From positions 186,001 to 250,000 of the forward strand of contig NZ_JANQDU010000002.1 in assembly GCF_024723735.1 (NCBI RefSeq): a stretch of DNA of 64,000 nt, read 5' to 3'. Below the pieces are notes generated by a model. That model was not told the origin of the DNA and made no database searches. It worked only from the letters and a program-made list of their open reading frames with translations. This DNA comes from Frigidibacter sp. ROC022 (GTDB lineage Bacteria; Pseudomonadota; Alphaproteobacteria; Rhodobacterales; Rhodobacteraceae). The first letter of the stretch is position 1, and the number at the start of each line of letters is the position of its first letter. The translations under genes and the position numbers were made by a program. Below, in pieces: positions 51,065-60,737 of this stretch.

Positions 51065-51180
51065 TGCCTGTCCAAATCATGCGGTGGGACAGACGCTTGA
51101 CGGCTACACCCCCGCTGTCAAGCAGATAGGCCGCCCGGAAAGGGCGCCACGGGCCGTATACATGGCGGATCGCGGCCGGC

Positions 51181-51339
51181 TCAGGGCCGCGGGTGGTCGT
51201 CCCAGTCGTCGGTGAGGAACCGTTGCGCGTCGCCTTCCGGGTCGTCGAATTGCCCGCGCCGCAAGGCCCAGATGAAGGCCGCCAGCCCGAGTCCCCCCAG
51301 CAGCAGCGACACCGGGATCAGCCAGGCCAGCACCTGCAT
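51181..51339 (-). CDS. ccoS: cbb3 oxidase maturation protein CcoS
   Basis: A 52-residue single-span membrane protein needed to put heme and copper into the cbb3 oxidase. The helix is at about 4-26 (LAWLIPVSLLLGGLGLAAFIW), followed by RRGQFDDPEGDAQRFL, the conserved tail of the family. The start overlaps the stop of ccoI (TGATG). It is the last gene of ccoGHIS and would be missed by length filters. Confidence 0.9.
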   Translation of the reverse strand: MQVLAWLIPVSLLLGGLGLAAFIWALRRGQFDDPEGDAQRFLTDDWDDHPRP

Positions 51340-53531
51340 CAGCGCAGCCTCAGCGCGTTCAGAGACACCATGATGGACGAGGACGACATCGCCAGCGCCG
51401 CGGCCAGCGGTGTCGCCAGGCCCGCCAGCGCCAGCGGCACCGCGATCATGTTGTAGGTCGCGGCCAGGCCGAAATTCTCGACGATTCGGCGCGTGGCAGA
51501 GCGGGCGGTGCGCAGGGCGTCTGGGATCGGCGCCAGGGATTGGCCGAGCAGGACCACATCCGACACCACCCGCGCCGCCTCGAGCGCGGTGGCCGGAGAG
51601 ATCGAGGCATGGGCCGAAGCCAGGGCCAGCGTATCGTTCAGCCCGTCGCCCACCATCAGCACCCGGCGGCCCTCGTCGGCCAGTTGCGCCAGCCGGGCCG
51701 CCTTGGCTTCCGGCAGCAGCCCGGCCTGCCAGTCGGTGATTCCGAGCTGCTCCGCCACCGCCGCCACCGCGCCGGCGCTGTCGCCCGACAGCAGCTCGAC
51801 CGTCAGCCCACGGGCCTGAAGCTCGGCGACCATCTCGGCGGCGCCGGGACGCAGGCGGTCGGTGAAGGTGAAGGCCAGCCGCCGGCCCGGCAGTTGCAGC
51901 CAGGTCGCGGTGGTCTGCACGCCGGCGCCGTCGCGCGCGGCGTCGCCGCCGGTCCATTCGGCGCGGCCCAGGCGGACCTCCTGCCCCTGCCACAGCGCCT
52001 GAACGCCATGGCCCGGCACCTCGACCCGGTCCGAAAGCGCCGCCGCTTGCACCCCCGCCGCCTGCGCCGCCTCGGCCAGGGCCTGCGCCAGCGGATGCGC
52101 CGAGCCTTCGGCCAGAGCCAGCGCCACCGACAGGGCCTCCGGATCGTCGGGCAGCGGATCGGGCACCGGACGGCCCAGCGTCAGGGTGCCGGTCTTGTCG
52201 AAGACCACGTGATCGACCTCGGCCAGCCGTTCCAGCGCGGTCGCGTTCTTGATCAGAAGTCCATGCCGGTAGAGCCGCCCCGATGCCGCCGTCACCACCG
52301 CCGGCACCGCCAGCCCCAGGGCGCAGGGGCAGGTGATGATCAGCACCGCCACGGCAATGTTCAGCGCCAGCCGCGCATCGCCGCTGGACAGAAACCAGAA
52401 GACAAAGGCCGCCGCGGCCAGAAGATGCACCGCCGGCGCATAGATCCGCGCCGCCCGGTCTGCCAGCGAGGTGTATCGGTTGCGCGCGGTCTCGGCCAGG
52501 GCGACCAGATCGGCCATCCGGTGCAGGGTCGAATCCTTGCCGGCCGCCGTGACCCGCACCGTCAGGGCGCCGGTCAGATTGGTCTCGCCCGCCGTGACCC
52601 GGGCGCCCTCCTCCACCCCGACCGGAAGGCTCTCTCCCGTCAGGGCCGAGCGGTCCAGCTCGCTGGCGCCCTCGGTGATGATCCCGTCCACCGGCATCCG
52701 CGCGCCGGGCATGACCCGCACCAGATCGCCGGGCCGCAGTTCGGCCTGCGGCACCACGCGCCCGTCGGCCATCGTCACCCGCTGCACGTCCAGCGCCGCC
52801 AGGGTCTCGGCGGCGGACCGCGCGGCGGCACGGGTCCGATGGTCCAGCCAGCGGCCCGCCAGCAGGAAGAAGGTCAGCGACAGGGCCGCGTCGAAATAAG
52901 CCTGCTCGCCGCCCTGCATGGTCTCGGCCAGCGACATGCCCGAGGCCAGCAGGATCGCCAGCGAGATCGGCACATCCATGTTCAGGCGCCGCACCTTGAG
53001 CGCGGTCCAGGCGCTGACGAAGAACGGTTGCCCGGCATAGGCCACCACCGGCAGCGCGATGGCGGCGGAAATCCAGTGGAACATGTCCCGCGTCGCATCC
53101 GAGGCACCGGACCAGACCGCCACCGACAGCAGCATCACGTTCATCATTGCGAAGCCGGCAACGCCGAGCCGCATCAGCAGTTCGCGGCTGCGGCGGTCGG
53201 TCTCGGTCGGGCGCAGCATGGTGGCATCGAGTTCCTGCGCCTCATATCCGGCCGCCGCCAGCACCGGGATCAGCGACTCGGCCGTCACCGAGGGCGCGGC
53301 ATCCACCGTCACCCGGCGCAGGGTCAGGTTGACCCGGGCCGAGCGCACCCCCGGTGTCGCCTCCAGGGTCCGTTCGATGGTCGAGATGCAGGCGCCGCAA
53401 TGCGCCCCCGGCACCGCCAGCATCAGCCGGCCGGCGGCCCCGGCGCTGCCGTTTTCGGCCAGCGCCTCGGCCATCGGAGCCGCATCGCAGGCCGGGCAGG
53501 CAGAGATGCCGGGCTGGTAGGTGCTGGCCAT
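51339..53531 (-). CDS. ccoI: Copper-exporting P1B-type ATPase for cbb3 oxidase assembly
   Basis: A 730-residue inner-membrane P-type ATPase supplying copper for the CcoN binuclear centre. An N-terminal Cys-rich stretch (SACPACD) and a metal-binding domain with GAHCGAC precede eight membrane helices. ITCPCALGLAV gives the CPC transport motif; DKTGTLTLGRP is the phosphorylation site; GDGLNDTLAL is the hinge near the C-terminus; TGES is in ALTGESLPVG. It starts 7 bp after ccoH ends and overlaps ccoS. Its homologue FixI/CcoI is always found with FixG/H/S. Confidence 0.96.
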   Translation of the reverse strand: MASTYQPGISACPACDAAPMAEALAENGSAGAAGRLMLAVPGAHCGACISTIERTLEATPGVRSARVNLTLRRVTVDAAPSVTAESLIPVLAAAGYEAQELDATMLRPTETDRRSRELLMRLGVAGFAMMNVMLLSVAVWSGASDATRDMFHWISAAIALPVVAYAGQPFFVSAWTALKVRRLNMDVPISLAILLASGMSLAETMQGGEQAYFDAALSLTFFLLAGRWLDHRTRAAARSAAETLAALDVQRVTMADGRVVPQAELRPGDLVRVMPGARMPVDGIITEGASELDRSALTGESLPVGVEEGARVTAGETNLTGALTVRVTAAGKDSTLHRMADLVALAETARNRYTSLADRAARIYAPAVHLLAAAAFVFWFLSSGDARLALNIAVAVLIITCPCALGLAVPAVVTAASGRLYRHGLLIKNATALERLAEVDHVVFDKTGTLTLGRPVPDPLPDDPEALSVALALAEGSAHPLAQALAEAAQAAGVQAAALSDRVEVPGHGVQALWQGQEVRLGRAEWTGGDAARDGAGVQTTATWLQLPGRRLAFTFTDRLRPGAAEMVAELQARGLTVELLSGDSAGAVAAVAEQLGITDWQAGLLPEAKAARLAQLADEGRRVLMVGDGLNDTLALASAHASISPATALEAARVVSDVVLLGQSLAPIPDALRTARSATRRIVENFGLAATYNMIAVPLALAGLATPLAAALAMSSSSIMVSLNALRLR

Positions 53532-53538
53532 CGGGGCC

Positions 53539-54021
53539 CTAGCCCCGGACCGTCAGATCCAGCCGCTGGCGAAACGCTGTCCCGTCCGCGGCCACGGCCT
53601 TGAGCCAGACCTGCCAATAGCCCCCGGCCAGTTCCACCGGGGCGGTCCAGGCCTCGCCGTCAAAGATCAGCTCGGGGGTCTGATCGTCGTTGCGCTCGGT
53701 CGAGCGGCCGATCATCACCGACAGGCTCTCGGGCCGCACCGCGTTCCCGTCGCTGTCGATCAGGGTCAGCCGGAATGTCTCGCCATCGGCCTCGACCCCG
53801 GCAGTCCAGCCCAGGGCCTCCTGCGCCCGGCGCTCGGCATCGAAGGTCTGGCTGGCGACATAGGCATTATCGACCTCGAGCCCCGGAAAGGTGCTGATCG
53901 CCTTGAATGCCATGACGACATTGACCCCGATGATCACCGCAAAGGCCGAGACGGTCAGGATCAGCATCTTGCGACCCGTGAACTCCTTCCCGGTACCGGC
54001 CGAACGCTCGCTCGTCGTCAT
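53539..54021 (-). CDS. ccoH: cbb3 oxidase assembly protein CcoH (FixH)
   Basis: A 160-residue single-span protein: a membrane helix at about 19-40 (LILTVSAFAVIIGVNVVMAF), then a periplasmic domain with VDNAYVASQTFD, the conserved FixH stretch, and a C-terminal EAWTAPVELAGGYWQVWL. It helps assemble CcoP with the CcoNO core. Its ATG overlaps the ccoG stop by 4 bp. Confidence 0.94.
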   Translation of the reverse strand: MTTSERSAGTGKEFTGRKMLILTVSAFAVIIGVNVVMAFKAISTFPGLEVDNAYVASQTFDAERRAQEALGWTAGVEADGETFRLTLIDSDGNAVRPESLSVMIGRSTERNDDQTPELIFDGEAWTAPVELAGGYWQVWLKAVAADGTAFRQRLDLTVRG

Positions 54022-55433
54022 TGCTCCCTCCCGTTGAAGATCGTGTCGTCATAGGCCCGTTCGCCGCTGTCCAGATCCTCGACCCAGAAGCGGAAGCTGG
54101 TGCGGTCGCTGGTCGCCGCCTCGGACCCCGCAGGAGCGGTGACATAGACCCGCTGCAAGCGCAACTCGTCCGCGTTGACCTGAACGATCGGATAGTCGGC
54201 GCCTTCCAGCGAAACCCGCATCCCTTCCGGCGCGGTGATGCCGATCTGGAACGGGCGCGGTTCGCCGTGCTTGTTGCGCAGGCGGATGTCGTAGGTATTG
54301 CGGATCGAGCCATCGGACAGCGTCACATAGGTCGGATTGCGCACCGGCGCGACCGTCATGTCGATCTCGGGCCGGATGAACAGCATGAAGACCAGGCCAA
54401 AGCCGACCGCCGACCAGAGCACGGTATAGAGGATCGTCCGCGGCCGCAGCACATGGCGCCAGATCGGCGTCGGCGGCAGGCCGGCACGCTCGCGGGGCTC
54501 GTCCTTCAGCGCGATGTAATCGATCAGGCCGCGCGGTTTGCCGATCTTGCTCATCACATCGTCGCAGGCGTCGATGCAGAGCGCACAGGTGATGCATTCC
54601 ATCTGCTGACCGTCGCGGATGTCGATCCCCATCGGGCAGACATTGACGCAGGCCATGCAGTCTATGCAGTCGCCATGCCCCTCTTCACGCTTCTTGCCGC
54701 GCGGCTCTCCGCGCCACTCGCGATAGGCGACGGTCAGCGTGTCCTCGTCCATCATCGCGGCCTGGATACGCGGCCAGGGGCACATGTAGATGCAGACCTG
54801 TTCGCGGGCGAACCCGCCGAACAGCACCGTGGTCAGCGTCAGCACCGCGATGGTCGTATAGGCGACCGGATGCGCGGTGCCATGCACCAGGTTCACCGCC
54901 AGGGTGGGCGCATCGGTGAAATAGAACACCCAGGCCCCGCCCGTCGCCAGGCCGATCAGCGCCCAGACCACCCATTTCTCGATCCGCAGGCGCCACTTGC
55001 GCAGGTCCCATTTGGCCTTCCACAGCCGGACCCGGGCGTTGCGGTCGCCCTCGATCCAACGCTCGGTCAGGATGAAGAGATCGGTCCAGACGGTCTGCGG
55101 GCAGGCATAGCCGCACCAGACCCGGCCCAGGGCCGAGGTGAACAGGAACAGCCCCAGCCCGGCCATGATGAGAAGCCCGGCCACGAAATAGAACTCGTGC
55201 GGCCAGATCTCGATCCAGAAGAAGAAGAACCGGCGGCTGGCCAGATCGACCAGCACCGCCTGATCGGGCAGGTTGGGACCGCGGTCCCAGCGAATCCAGG
55301 GCGTCAGGTAGTAGATGCCCAGGGTCAGAGCCATCAGCCACCACTTCAGAGTGCGGAACTTGCCCGACACGCGGCGGGGGAAAACGGGCTCGCGCGAGGC
55401 ATAGAGCGGCGGCGGGCTATCGGTGCTGGACAT
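54018..55433 (-). CDS. ccoG: cbb3 oxidase accessory ferredoxin-like protein CcoG
   Basis: A 471-residue inner-membrane iron-sulfur protein (FixG/RdxA), shown in relatives to reduce copper for cbb3 assembly. Membrane helices are at about 35-51, 84-103, 158-178 and 191-211. The cluster motifs are VWCGYACPQTVW, CIYMCPWPR, then the twin 4Fe-4S set CIDCMACVNVCPMGID and CITCALCIDACDD. A last helix (about 340-360) leads to a periplasmic beta domain. The ATG at 55433 is chosen because upstream in-frame codons extend into the FNR-box region. An FNR box lies 58 bp upstream. First gene of ccoGHIS. Confidence 0.96.
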   Translation of the reverse strand: MSSTDSPPPLYASREPVFPRRVSGKFRTLKWWLMALTLGIYYLTPWIRWDRGPNLPDQAVLVDLASRRFFFFWIEIWPHEFYFVAGLLIMAGLGLFLFTSALGRVWCGYACPQTVWTDLFILTERWIEGDRNARVRLWKAKWDLRKWRLRIEKWVVWALIGLATGGAWVFYFTDAPTLAVNLVHGTAHPVAYTTIAVLTLTTVLFGGFAREQVCIYMCPWPRIQAAMMDEDTLTVAYREWRGEPRGKKREEGHGDCIDCMACVNVCPMGIDIRDGQQMECITCALCIDACDDVMSKIGKPRGLIDYIALKDEPRERAGLPPTPIWRHVLRPRTILYTVLWSAVGFGLVFMLFIRPEIDMTVAPVRNPTYVTLSDGSIRNTYDIRLRNKHGEPRPFQIGITAPEGMRVSLEGADYPIVQVNADELRLQRVYVTAPAGSEAATSDRTSFRFWVEDLDSGERAYDDTIFNGREQ

Positions 55434-55491
55434 AGGTTTTTCGATCTCTGTTCGCGACGCCTGTTCTTGCGCGCCGATGGTGACGGACGCC

Positions 55492-55505
55492 TTGACCTGA
55501 ATCAA
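55492..55505. promoter_or_regulatory. FNR box for ccoGHIS
   Basis: TTGAC-CTGA-ATCAA, one mismatch from TTGAT-N4-ATCAA, 58 bp upstream of the ccoG start. The position fits activation of ccoGHIS by FnrL at low oxygen. Confidence 0.85.
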
Positions 55506-55566
55506 GCGGCTCAGGGCGAATGCAGGTGCGGCGATTTGGCTGTCATGGCTGTGCCCGGGCATTGGG

Positions 55567-55619
55567 CTGGCACCGATCCCGGCGAAAACGCGCGAACAGG
55601 ATCGCAGGATCGGTGCCAG
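55567..55619. repeat. 13-bp perfect inverted repeat with 27-nt spacer
   Basis: The left arm is CTGGCACCGATCC (55567-55579) and the right arm GGATCGGTGCCAG (55607-55619). It lies between the two FNR boxes in the ccoP-ccoG gap. It could be an RNA hairpin in a leader or small RNA, or a protein-binding site. Confidence 0.7.
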
Positions 55620-55788
55620 TTCCGGGCTTTGACCCCCGGAAGTCTTCGGCCGGTCCACGGCTTGCGCCACCGGCCATCGTAGTTCTCCGTCAATCCCTTC
55701 CCCTTGCCGTTCGGGCGACTCGGGGCCGGGTGTGACCCGGGGAAGGGTCCGGGCAGGACTCACGCTAATCGAAGCCGCGCCCCATGCC

Positions 55789-55802
55789 TTGATCTAGGTC
55801 AA
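55789..55802. promoter_or_regulatory. Second, distal FNR box
   Basis: TTGAT-CTAG-GTCAA, one mismatch from consensus, 356 bp upstream of ccoG and without a gene next to it on either strand. Confidence 0.7.
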
Positions 55803-55874
55803 GTCCGGGGCCGGAGGGCCGGCAATTCGCAGGCTTTGCCCCTGCGGCGTCGAACGCTCCCCGCGCAAGGAAAA

Positions 55875-55900
55875 CGGCGCGCCCCAAGGGGGACGCGCCG
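55875..55900 (-). terminator. Terminator of ccoNOQP
   Basis: A GC-rich inverted repeat (CGGCGCG...CGCGCCG with inner CCCC/GGGG, small internal bulge) beginning 29 bp past the ccoP stop. Confidence 0.65.
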
Positions 55901-55929
55901 CTGCCTGGTCTTCCGTTCCGGACCTGCCG

Positions 55930-56811
55930 CTATTCGCCGCCGCCCAGCTGGTGGACATAGAGCGCCACCGCCTTGACCTGCTCTTCGGTCAGCCGCTGGC
56001 CCCAGGCCGGCATCACGCCGAAGCGGGCGTTGGTCACGGTTTCGGTCAGCGTCGCCTCGTCGCCGCCATAGAGCCAGATGGCATCGGTCAGGTTCGGGGC
56101 CCCGAGTTCACGATCCCCCTTGCCGTCCTCGCCATGGCAGGAAGCGCAGTTGTCGGCAAAGACGGTCGCGCCCGCGGCTGCCTTGGTGGCATCATGCTCT
56201 TGCCCCGAGAGTTGCAGGACATATTGCACGACCTCGTCGATCTGCGGCTTTTCCAGCAACCCGTCGGCACCGAACCGCGGCATTTCCGAGTAACGCGCGT
56301 CGTCGTCGGTGGTGTTGCGGATGCCGTGGGTCACGGTGGTCAGGATCGCCTCCTGATCGCCGCCCCAGAGCCAGTCGTCATCAAGCAGGTTGGGATAGCC
56401 CTTGGCCCCCGACGCGCCCGAGCCGTGGCATTGCGAGCAATTCGCCCGGAACACCGCAGCCCCGGCGTTGACCGCGAAATTGTGCAGCGGCGAGCCCGGC
56501 GCGATGGTGTCCAGGTCGGCCGAGGCCAGTTCCGCCATGATGCTGGCATTCGCATCGTCCACCGCCTTGATGTCCGCCGCGACTTCGGCACGGGAGGAAT
56601 AGCCCAGCACCCCTGCGGTTGCGCCTTTGACCAGCGGCCAGGCCGGATAGGCGATGCTGTAGCCGATCGCCCAGACGATGCAGGCATAGAGCGTGTAGAG
56701 CCACCATTTCGGCAGCGGGTTGTTGAACTCCTCGATGCCGTCCCAGGAATGCCCGGTGGTCGACGGATCGGGCCGCACGGCGGCCTGTTTTCTGACGGGT
56801 TTCTTGGTCAT
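55930..56811 (-). CDS. ccoP: cbb3 oxidase diheme cytochrome c subunit CcoP
   Basis: A 293-residue membrane-anchored diheme cytochrome c passing electrons to CcoO/CcoN. The anchor helix is at about 34-55 ([23 protein letters not shown]). The heme-binding sites are CSQCH (about 124-128) and CASCH (about 217-221); Met ligands are present near EMPRFG and GVMPAWGQ. It overlaps the ccoQ stop by 4 bp. Length and layout are normal. Confidence 0.97.
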   Translation of the reverse strand: MTKKPVRKQAAVRPDPSTTGHSWDGIEEFNNPLPKWWLYTLYACIVWAIGYSIAYPAWPLVKGATAGVLGYSSRAEVAADIKAVDDANASIMAELASADLDTIAPGSPLHNFAVNAGAAVFRANCSQCHGSGASGAKGYPNLLDDDWLWGGDQEAILTTVTHGIRNTTDDDARYSEMPRFGADGLLEKPQIDEVVQYVLQLSGQEHDATKAAAGATVFADNCASCHGEDGKGDRELGAPNLTDAIWLYGGDEATLTETVTNARFGVMPAWGQRLTEEQVKAVALYVHQLGGGE

Positions 56812-56990
56812 TTCCCGGTCTCCATGTCGCTGGCGGGCCGATCCTCGTTTCGGAACGGAACCTGGCTTGCGTCCTTATGGGTGGCGCGGCTGCCGGGCCG
56901 GTAGGCCCAGAGGATCGCCACCACGAAGAACCCGAACATGGCCAGAAGAACCCAGCTGTCGGCGATTTCGCGCAGGATGTGATAGTCCAT
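56808..56990 (-). CDS. ccoQ: cbb3 oxidase small subunit CcoQ
   Basis: A 60-residue single-span protein that stabilises the oxidase. The helix is at about 12-30 ([19 protein letters not shown]), followed by [12 protein letters not shown] and an acidic tail. It starts 13 bp after ccoO and overlaps ccoP by 4 bp. Confidence 0.95.
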   Translation of the reverse strand: MDYHILREIADSWVLLAMFGFFVVAILWAYRPGSRATHKDASQVPFRNEDRPASDMETGK

Positions 56991-57003
56991 CTCTCGGCCC
57001 TCC

Positions 57004-57729
57004 TCAGCGGCTCGCCGCAGGCTCGAAGGTCGAGAAGTCGACCAGCGTGCCCAGCATCTGCAAATAGGCGATCAGCGCGTCCATTTCGGAAATCCCCGGC
57101 TGACGGTCGAAGTTCGAGACCACCGCCTTGGGATAGCGCTCCAGAAGACCATCGGTATCGGCAAAGGGATCGGCCTGGGCCATGAAGTCGGCCTCGGCAT
57201 TCTCCATGTCCTCATCCGTGTAGGGCACGCCGACCAGCCGATGCGTGGCCATCAGGTCCTTGATGTAGGTCGGCTCGATCTTTCGATCCAGCAGGAAGCC
57301 GTATTTGGGCATCACCGATTCCGGCACCACCGATTGCGGGTCGGTCAGGTGATCCACATGCCATTCGTCCGAATAGCGTCCTCCCACTCGCGCCAGATCC
57401 GGCCCGGTGCGTTTCGAGCCCCACTGGAACGGATGGTCGTACATCGACTCCGCCGCCAGCGAGTAGTGGCCGTAGCGTTCCACCTCGTCCCGGATCGAGC
57501 GGATCATCTGGCTGTGGCAGACATAGCAGCCTTCGCGGATGTAGATGTCCCGCCCGGTCAGTTCCAGCGGCGTGTAGGGCCGCATCCCATCGACCTTCTC
57601 GATGGTGTTCTGCAGGTAGAAGAGCGGCGCGATTTCGACGATGCCGCCGATCGAGACCACGAGGAAAGAGAAGACCAGCAGCAGCGTGGCGTTCTTTTCG
57701 ATGACCTTATGCTTGTCGAGAATGCCCAT
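57004..57729 (-). CDS. ccoO: cbb3 oxidase monoheme cytochrome c subunit CcoO
   Basis: A 241-residue membrane-anchored cytochrome c. The N-terminal helix is at about 13-36 ([25 protein letters not shown], split here), and the heme site is [13 protein letters not shown] with its distal Met in QMIRS/PKYG region. The conserved [32 protein letters not shown] stretch follows (about 116-147). It starts 12 bp after ccoN. Confidence 0.97.
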   Translation of the reverse strand: MGILDKHKVIEKNATLLLVFSFLVVSIGGIVEIAPLFYLQNTIEKVDGMRPYTPLELTGRDIYIREGCYVCHSQMIRSIRDEVERYGHYSLAAESMYDHPFQWGSKRTGPDLARVGGRYSDEWHVDHLTDPQSVVPESVMPKYGFLLDRKIEPTYIKDLMATHRLVGVPYTDEDMENAEADFMAQADPFADTDGLLERYPKAVVSNFDRQPGISEMDALIAYLQMLGTLVDFSTFEPAASR

Positions 57730-57741
57730 CGACCGGCCTCC

Positions 57742-59334
57742 TTATTCAGCCGGGACCGCAGCGGTGACCTTTTCAGGGGCCTTCCGCGCCGTCATCCAGA
57801 GGTTATATGCCATGATCAGCGCGCCGGTGAGGTACATGACCCCGCCTGTCGCCCGGACCACATACATCGGGAACTTCGCTGCCACGGTGTCGGCGAACGA
57901 GTTCACCAGGAAGCCGTTGGCATCGACCTCGCGCCACATCAGGCCTTCCATGATCCCTGTGACCCACATCGACGCCGCGTAGAGCACGATGCCGATGGTC
58001 GCCAGCCAGAAGTGCCAGCTCACCAGGCTGAGGCTGTAGAGCCGCTCGCGGTTCCAGAGCCGCGGCACCAGGAAGTAGAGCGCGCCGAAGGTGATCATCC
58101 CGTTCCAGCCCAGGGCGCCGGAATGGACGTGGCCGATGGTCCAGTCGGTGTAGTGCGACAGCGAGTTCACCGCCCGGATCGACATCATCGGCCCTTCGAA
58201 GGTGGACATGCCGTAGAAGCCGACCGAGATCACCATCATCCGGATCACCGGGTCGGTGCGCAGCTTGTCCCAGGCCCCCGACAGGGTCATCAGGCCGTTG
58301 ATCATGCCGCCCCAGGACGGCATCCAGAGCACGATCGAGAACACCATGCCCAGGGTCGAGGCCCAGTCCGGCAGCGCGGTGTAGTGCAGGTGGTGCGGAC
58401 CGGCCCAGATATAGAGGAAGATCAGCGCCCAGAAGTGCACGATCGACAGCTTGTAGCTGTAGACCGGGCGCTCGGCCTGTTTCGGCACGAAATAGTACAT
58501 CATGCCCAGGAAGCCCGCGGTCAGGAAGAAGCCGACCGCGTTATGGCCGTACCACCACTGGGTCATCGCATCCTGCACGCCCGAGAAGACCTGCACCGAC
58601 TTGGCACCGAAGATCGAGACCGGGATCGAGAGGTTGTTCACGATATGCAGCATCGCCACCGTCACGATGAAGGACAGGTAGAACCAGTTGGCGACGTAGA
58701 TGTGCTTTTCCTTGCGGATCATGATGGTGCCCAGGAACACCGCCAGATAGGCGACCCAGACGATCGTCAGCCAGAGATCGGTGTACCACTCGGGCTCGGC
58801 ATATTCCTTGGACTGGGTGGCGCCCAGCAGATAGCCCGTGGCGGCCATCACGATGAACAGCTGGTAGCCCCAGAACACGAACCAGTGCAGGTTGCCGCCC
58901 CAGAGCCGCGCCGCACTGGTGCGTTGCACGACATAGAAGCTGGTGGCGATCAGGGCGTTGCCGCCGAAGGCGAAGATCACGGCCGAGGTGTGCAGCGGGC
59001 GCAGCTTGCCGAAGTTGGTGAAGCCCTGCGCCCATTCGATGTTCAGGACCGGAAAGGCGAGTTCGAAGGCGATGTAGGTGCCGACCAGAAAGCCGACCAC
59101 ACCCCAGAACACCGTGGCGATCACCCCGGCGCGAACCACACCGTCGGCATAGCCGGTATCCGGCTCGGGCGCCGGATCGCCGACATGGCGCAGTTGCCAG
59201 ATGAACATCCCCGCCGCGATTGCCATGATCAGCAGCGCATGGATCAGATAGGCCGGATCGCGTGCGAAATTCGCAGCGATGGCCGCAGCAAGGGCGATCA
59301 ACCCAAGCGCCACCAGTTTCACAAAGTCCTTCAT
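57742..59334 (-). CDS. ccoN: cbb3 oxidase catalytic subunit CcoN
   Basis: A 530-residue heme-copper oxidase subunit I of the C family, with about 12-14 helices. It reduces oxygen with high affinity at the inner membrane. Metal ligands are in [15 protein letters not shown] (low-spin heme), [10 protein letters not shown] (Cu and active-site Tyr/His zone), [13 protein letters not shown] (two Cu His), and [14 protein letters not shown] (heme b/b3 His pair). The ATG at 59334 follows a GGGGAC site; an in-frame codon 30 bases upstream is less likely. A perfect FNR box lies 99 bp upstream. Confidence 0.97.
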   Translation of the reverse strand: MKDFVKLVALGLIALAAAIAANFARDPAYLIHALLIMAIAAGMFIWQLRHVGDPAPEPDTGYADGVVRAGVIATVFWGVVGFLVGTYIAFELAFPVLNIEWAQGFTNFGKLRPLHTSAVIFAFGGNALIATSFYVVQRTSAARLWGGNLHWFVFWGYQLFIVMAATGYLLGATQSKEYAEPEWYTDLWLTIVWVAYLAVFLGTIMIRKEKHIYVANWFYLSFIVTVAMLHIVNNLSIPVSIFGAKSVQVFSGVQDAMTQWWYGHNAVGFFLTAGFLGMMYYFVPKQAERPVYSYKLSIVHFWALIFLYIWAGPHHLHYTALPDWASTLGMVFSIVLWMPSWGGMINGLMTLSGAWDKLRTDPVIRMMVISVGFYGMSTFEGPMMSIRAVNSLSHYTDWTIGHVHSGALGWNGMITFGALYFLVPRLWNRERLYSLSLVSWHFWLATIGIVLYAASMWVTGIMEGLMWREVDANGFLVNSFADTVAAKFPMYVVRATGGVMYLTGALIMAYNLWMTARKAPEKVTAAVPAE

Positions 59335-59432
59335 GCCGTCGGTCCCCTTCGACTTCCCACCCAAAAAGCCGGGGCATTTTGGGGGCTGTTCGCCTTTTTG
59401 TGCCCGTCTGGCCGGTTTCCCGACCGCAAGCC

Positions 59433-59446
59433 TTGATCCATATCAA
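59433..59446. promoter_or_regulatory. FNR box for ccoNOQP
   Basis: TTGAT-CCAT-ATCAA, a perfect consensus site, 99 bp upstream of ccoN in the 365-bp divergent region shared with the universal stress gene. No gene is visible between the two. Confidence 0.92.
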
Positions 59447-59629
59447 AGCTCTACACCAGATGCTCCGCTTTGGTCACGCTGCTTCACGGAACCGCGACAT
59501 CCTGACCTTGTCTTGCACCGCACCCTGTCACGCGGTGATGCCGAAGCTACCCTTTCACTCTACGGTTGCGCCCGTGTCTGGCAAGCCTCAGACTCTGCCC
59601 CGATGCCGGTTCCCATGCGGCAATCCGGG

Positions 59630-59643
59630 TTGATGCAGGTCAA
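59630..59643. promoter_or_regulatory. FNR box for universal stress gene
   Basis: TTGAT-GCAG-GTCAA, one mismatch from consensus, 57 bp upstream of the usp start. Confidence 0.85.
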
Positions 59644-59699
59644 GGCGGGGGCAACCGCGACAGCGCAACCTGTTGGAAACTGCATCACGGAGTCCGGCC

Positions 59700-60536
59700 A
59701 TGACCTGGAAGACACTCACCACATTCGTCACCGACATGACACTCGACGCCAACGCGCTGGACGCGGCAGTCACGCTGGCCCGGCGCTTTGACGCGCATCT
59801 GGACGTGCTGTGCCTCGGCATCGACCTGACCCAGCCCGAGGTCTACTACACCGGCGCCCAGGCGATTGCCCTTCCGGGCGCGATGGAAGAGGCCGACCGC
59901 CATGCCAAGACGCTGGAGACCGCGGTCAAGCAGAAGCTGGACGGCACCGACATCCGCTGGTCGGTCTCGGCCGTCGCGACACCGATTGTCGGGGTTTCGG
60001 CCACCGTATCGGATGCGGCGCGGTTCAGCGATCTGGTGATCGCCGCCCGGCCCTATGGAGAGGGTCGCGGCACACCGCAGGTTCAGATCGTCGAATCGGC
60101 GCTGTTCGGGGCCGACGCCCGGGTGCTGGTGATCCCCGATGACGCGATGCCCGAGAAATTCGACCACGTGGCCCTGGCCTGGAACGATTCGCCCGAGGCG
60201 ATGCGCGCCATGCGGGCCGCCCTGCCGGTCATGCAGGCCGCCAGCGAGACCGAGATCGTCATCGTCGATCCGCCCCGCCACGGCCCCGACCGTTCGGATC
60301 CCGGCGGGCGTCTGGCCCAGTTGCTGGCCCGGCACGGCGTCACGGCCTCGATCCGGATCCTGGCGCGCACCATGCCTTCGGTCTCGGACGTGCTGACCCA
60401 GCATGTCGAGGACAGCGGCACCGATCTTCTGGTCATGGGCTCCTATGGCCATTCGCGGCTGCGTGAATCGATCCTCGGCGGCGCGACACGCAACATGCTG
60501 GAACATGCCAAGGTGCCGGTTCTGATGGTGCACTAA
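59700..60536 (+). CDS. Universal stress protein, tandem-domain
   Basis: A 278-residue cytoplasmic protein with a degenerate first USP unit (about 1-150) and a complete second one ending GSYGHSRLRESILGGATRNMLEHAKVPVLMVH (split here near 245-278), which carries the G-2x-G-9x-G-S/T-type ATP-binding pattern. The FNR box upstream and its position opposite ccoN are the standard arrangement in Rhodobacterales, so it should rise at low oxygen. The ATG at 59700 has GGAG nine bases upstream. Its molecular role is unknown. Confidence 0.9.
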   Translation: MTWKTLTTFVTDMTLDANALDAAVTLARRFDAHLDVLCLGIDLTQPEVYYTGAQAIALPGAMEEADRHAKTLETAVKQKLDGTDIRWSVSAVATPIVGVSATVSDAARFSDLVIAARPYGEGRGTPQVQIVESALFGADARVLVIPDDAMPEKFDHVALAWNDSPEAMRAMRAALPVMQAASETEIVIVDPPRHGPDRSDPGGRLAQLLARHGVTASIRILARTMPSVSDVLTQHVEDSGTDLLVMGSYGHSRLRESILGGATRNMLEHAKVPVLMVH

Positions 60537-60737
60537 CTCCTGGCGGGGCCGAAGGGCCCTGCCCCCATCACGCCGGTTCCGGGCGCCCGGACCGGCGGCA
60601 ACCCTCTGCCTATGAGCGTCCGATGCTTCCCGGACTCAAGGCACGGAACTTCGGCCCGGCATCCCGAAAGGTCTTCAGCGACAGCCTCGGCGTCAGGGTT
60701 CTGGAGGTGCTGAATGGCAGCGGCGGCGCGGTCGGCG

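Larger units (their letters stand above)
55434..55929. other. Long intergenic region between ccoP and ccoG
   Basis: 496 bp without a convincing gene. It holds two FNR boxes (55492-55505 and 55789-55802), a 13-bp inverted repeat (55567-55619) and the ccoP terminator (55875-55900). A small RNA could be encoded here, but nothing proves it. Confidence 0.6.

Noticed and set aside
55511-55735. Short frames in the ccoP-ccoG gap
   Set aside because: They lack ribosome sites and have shadow-like composition; a non-coding RNA is a better, though unproven, explanation for the region.
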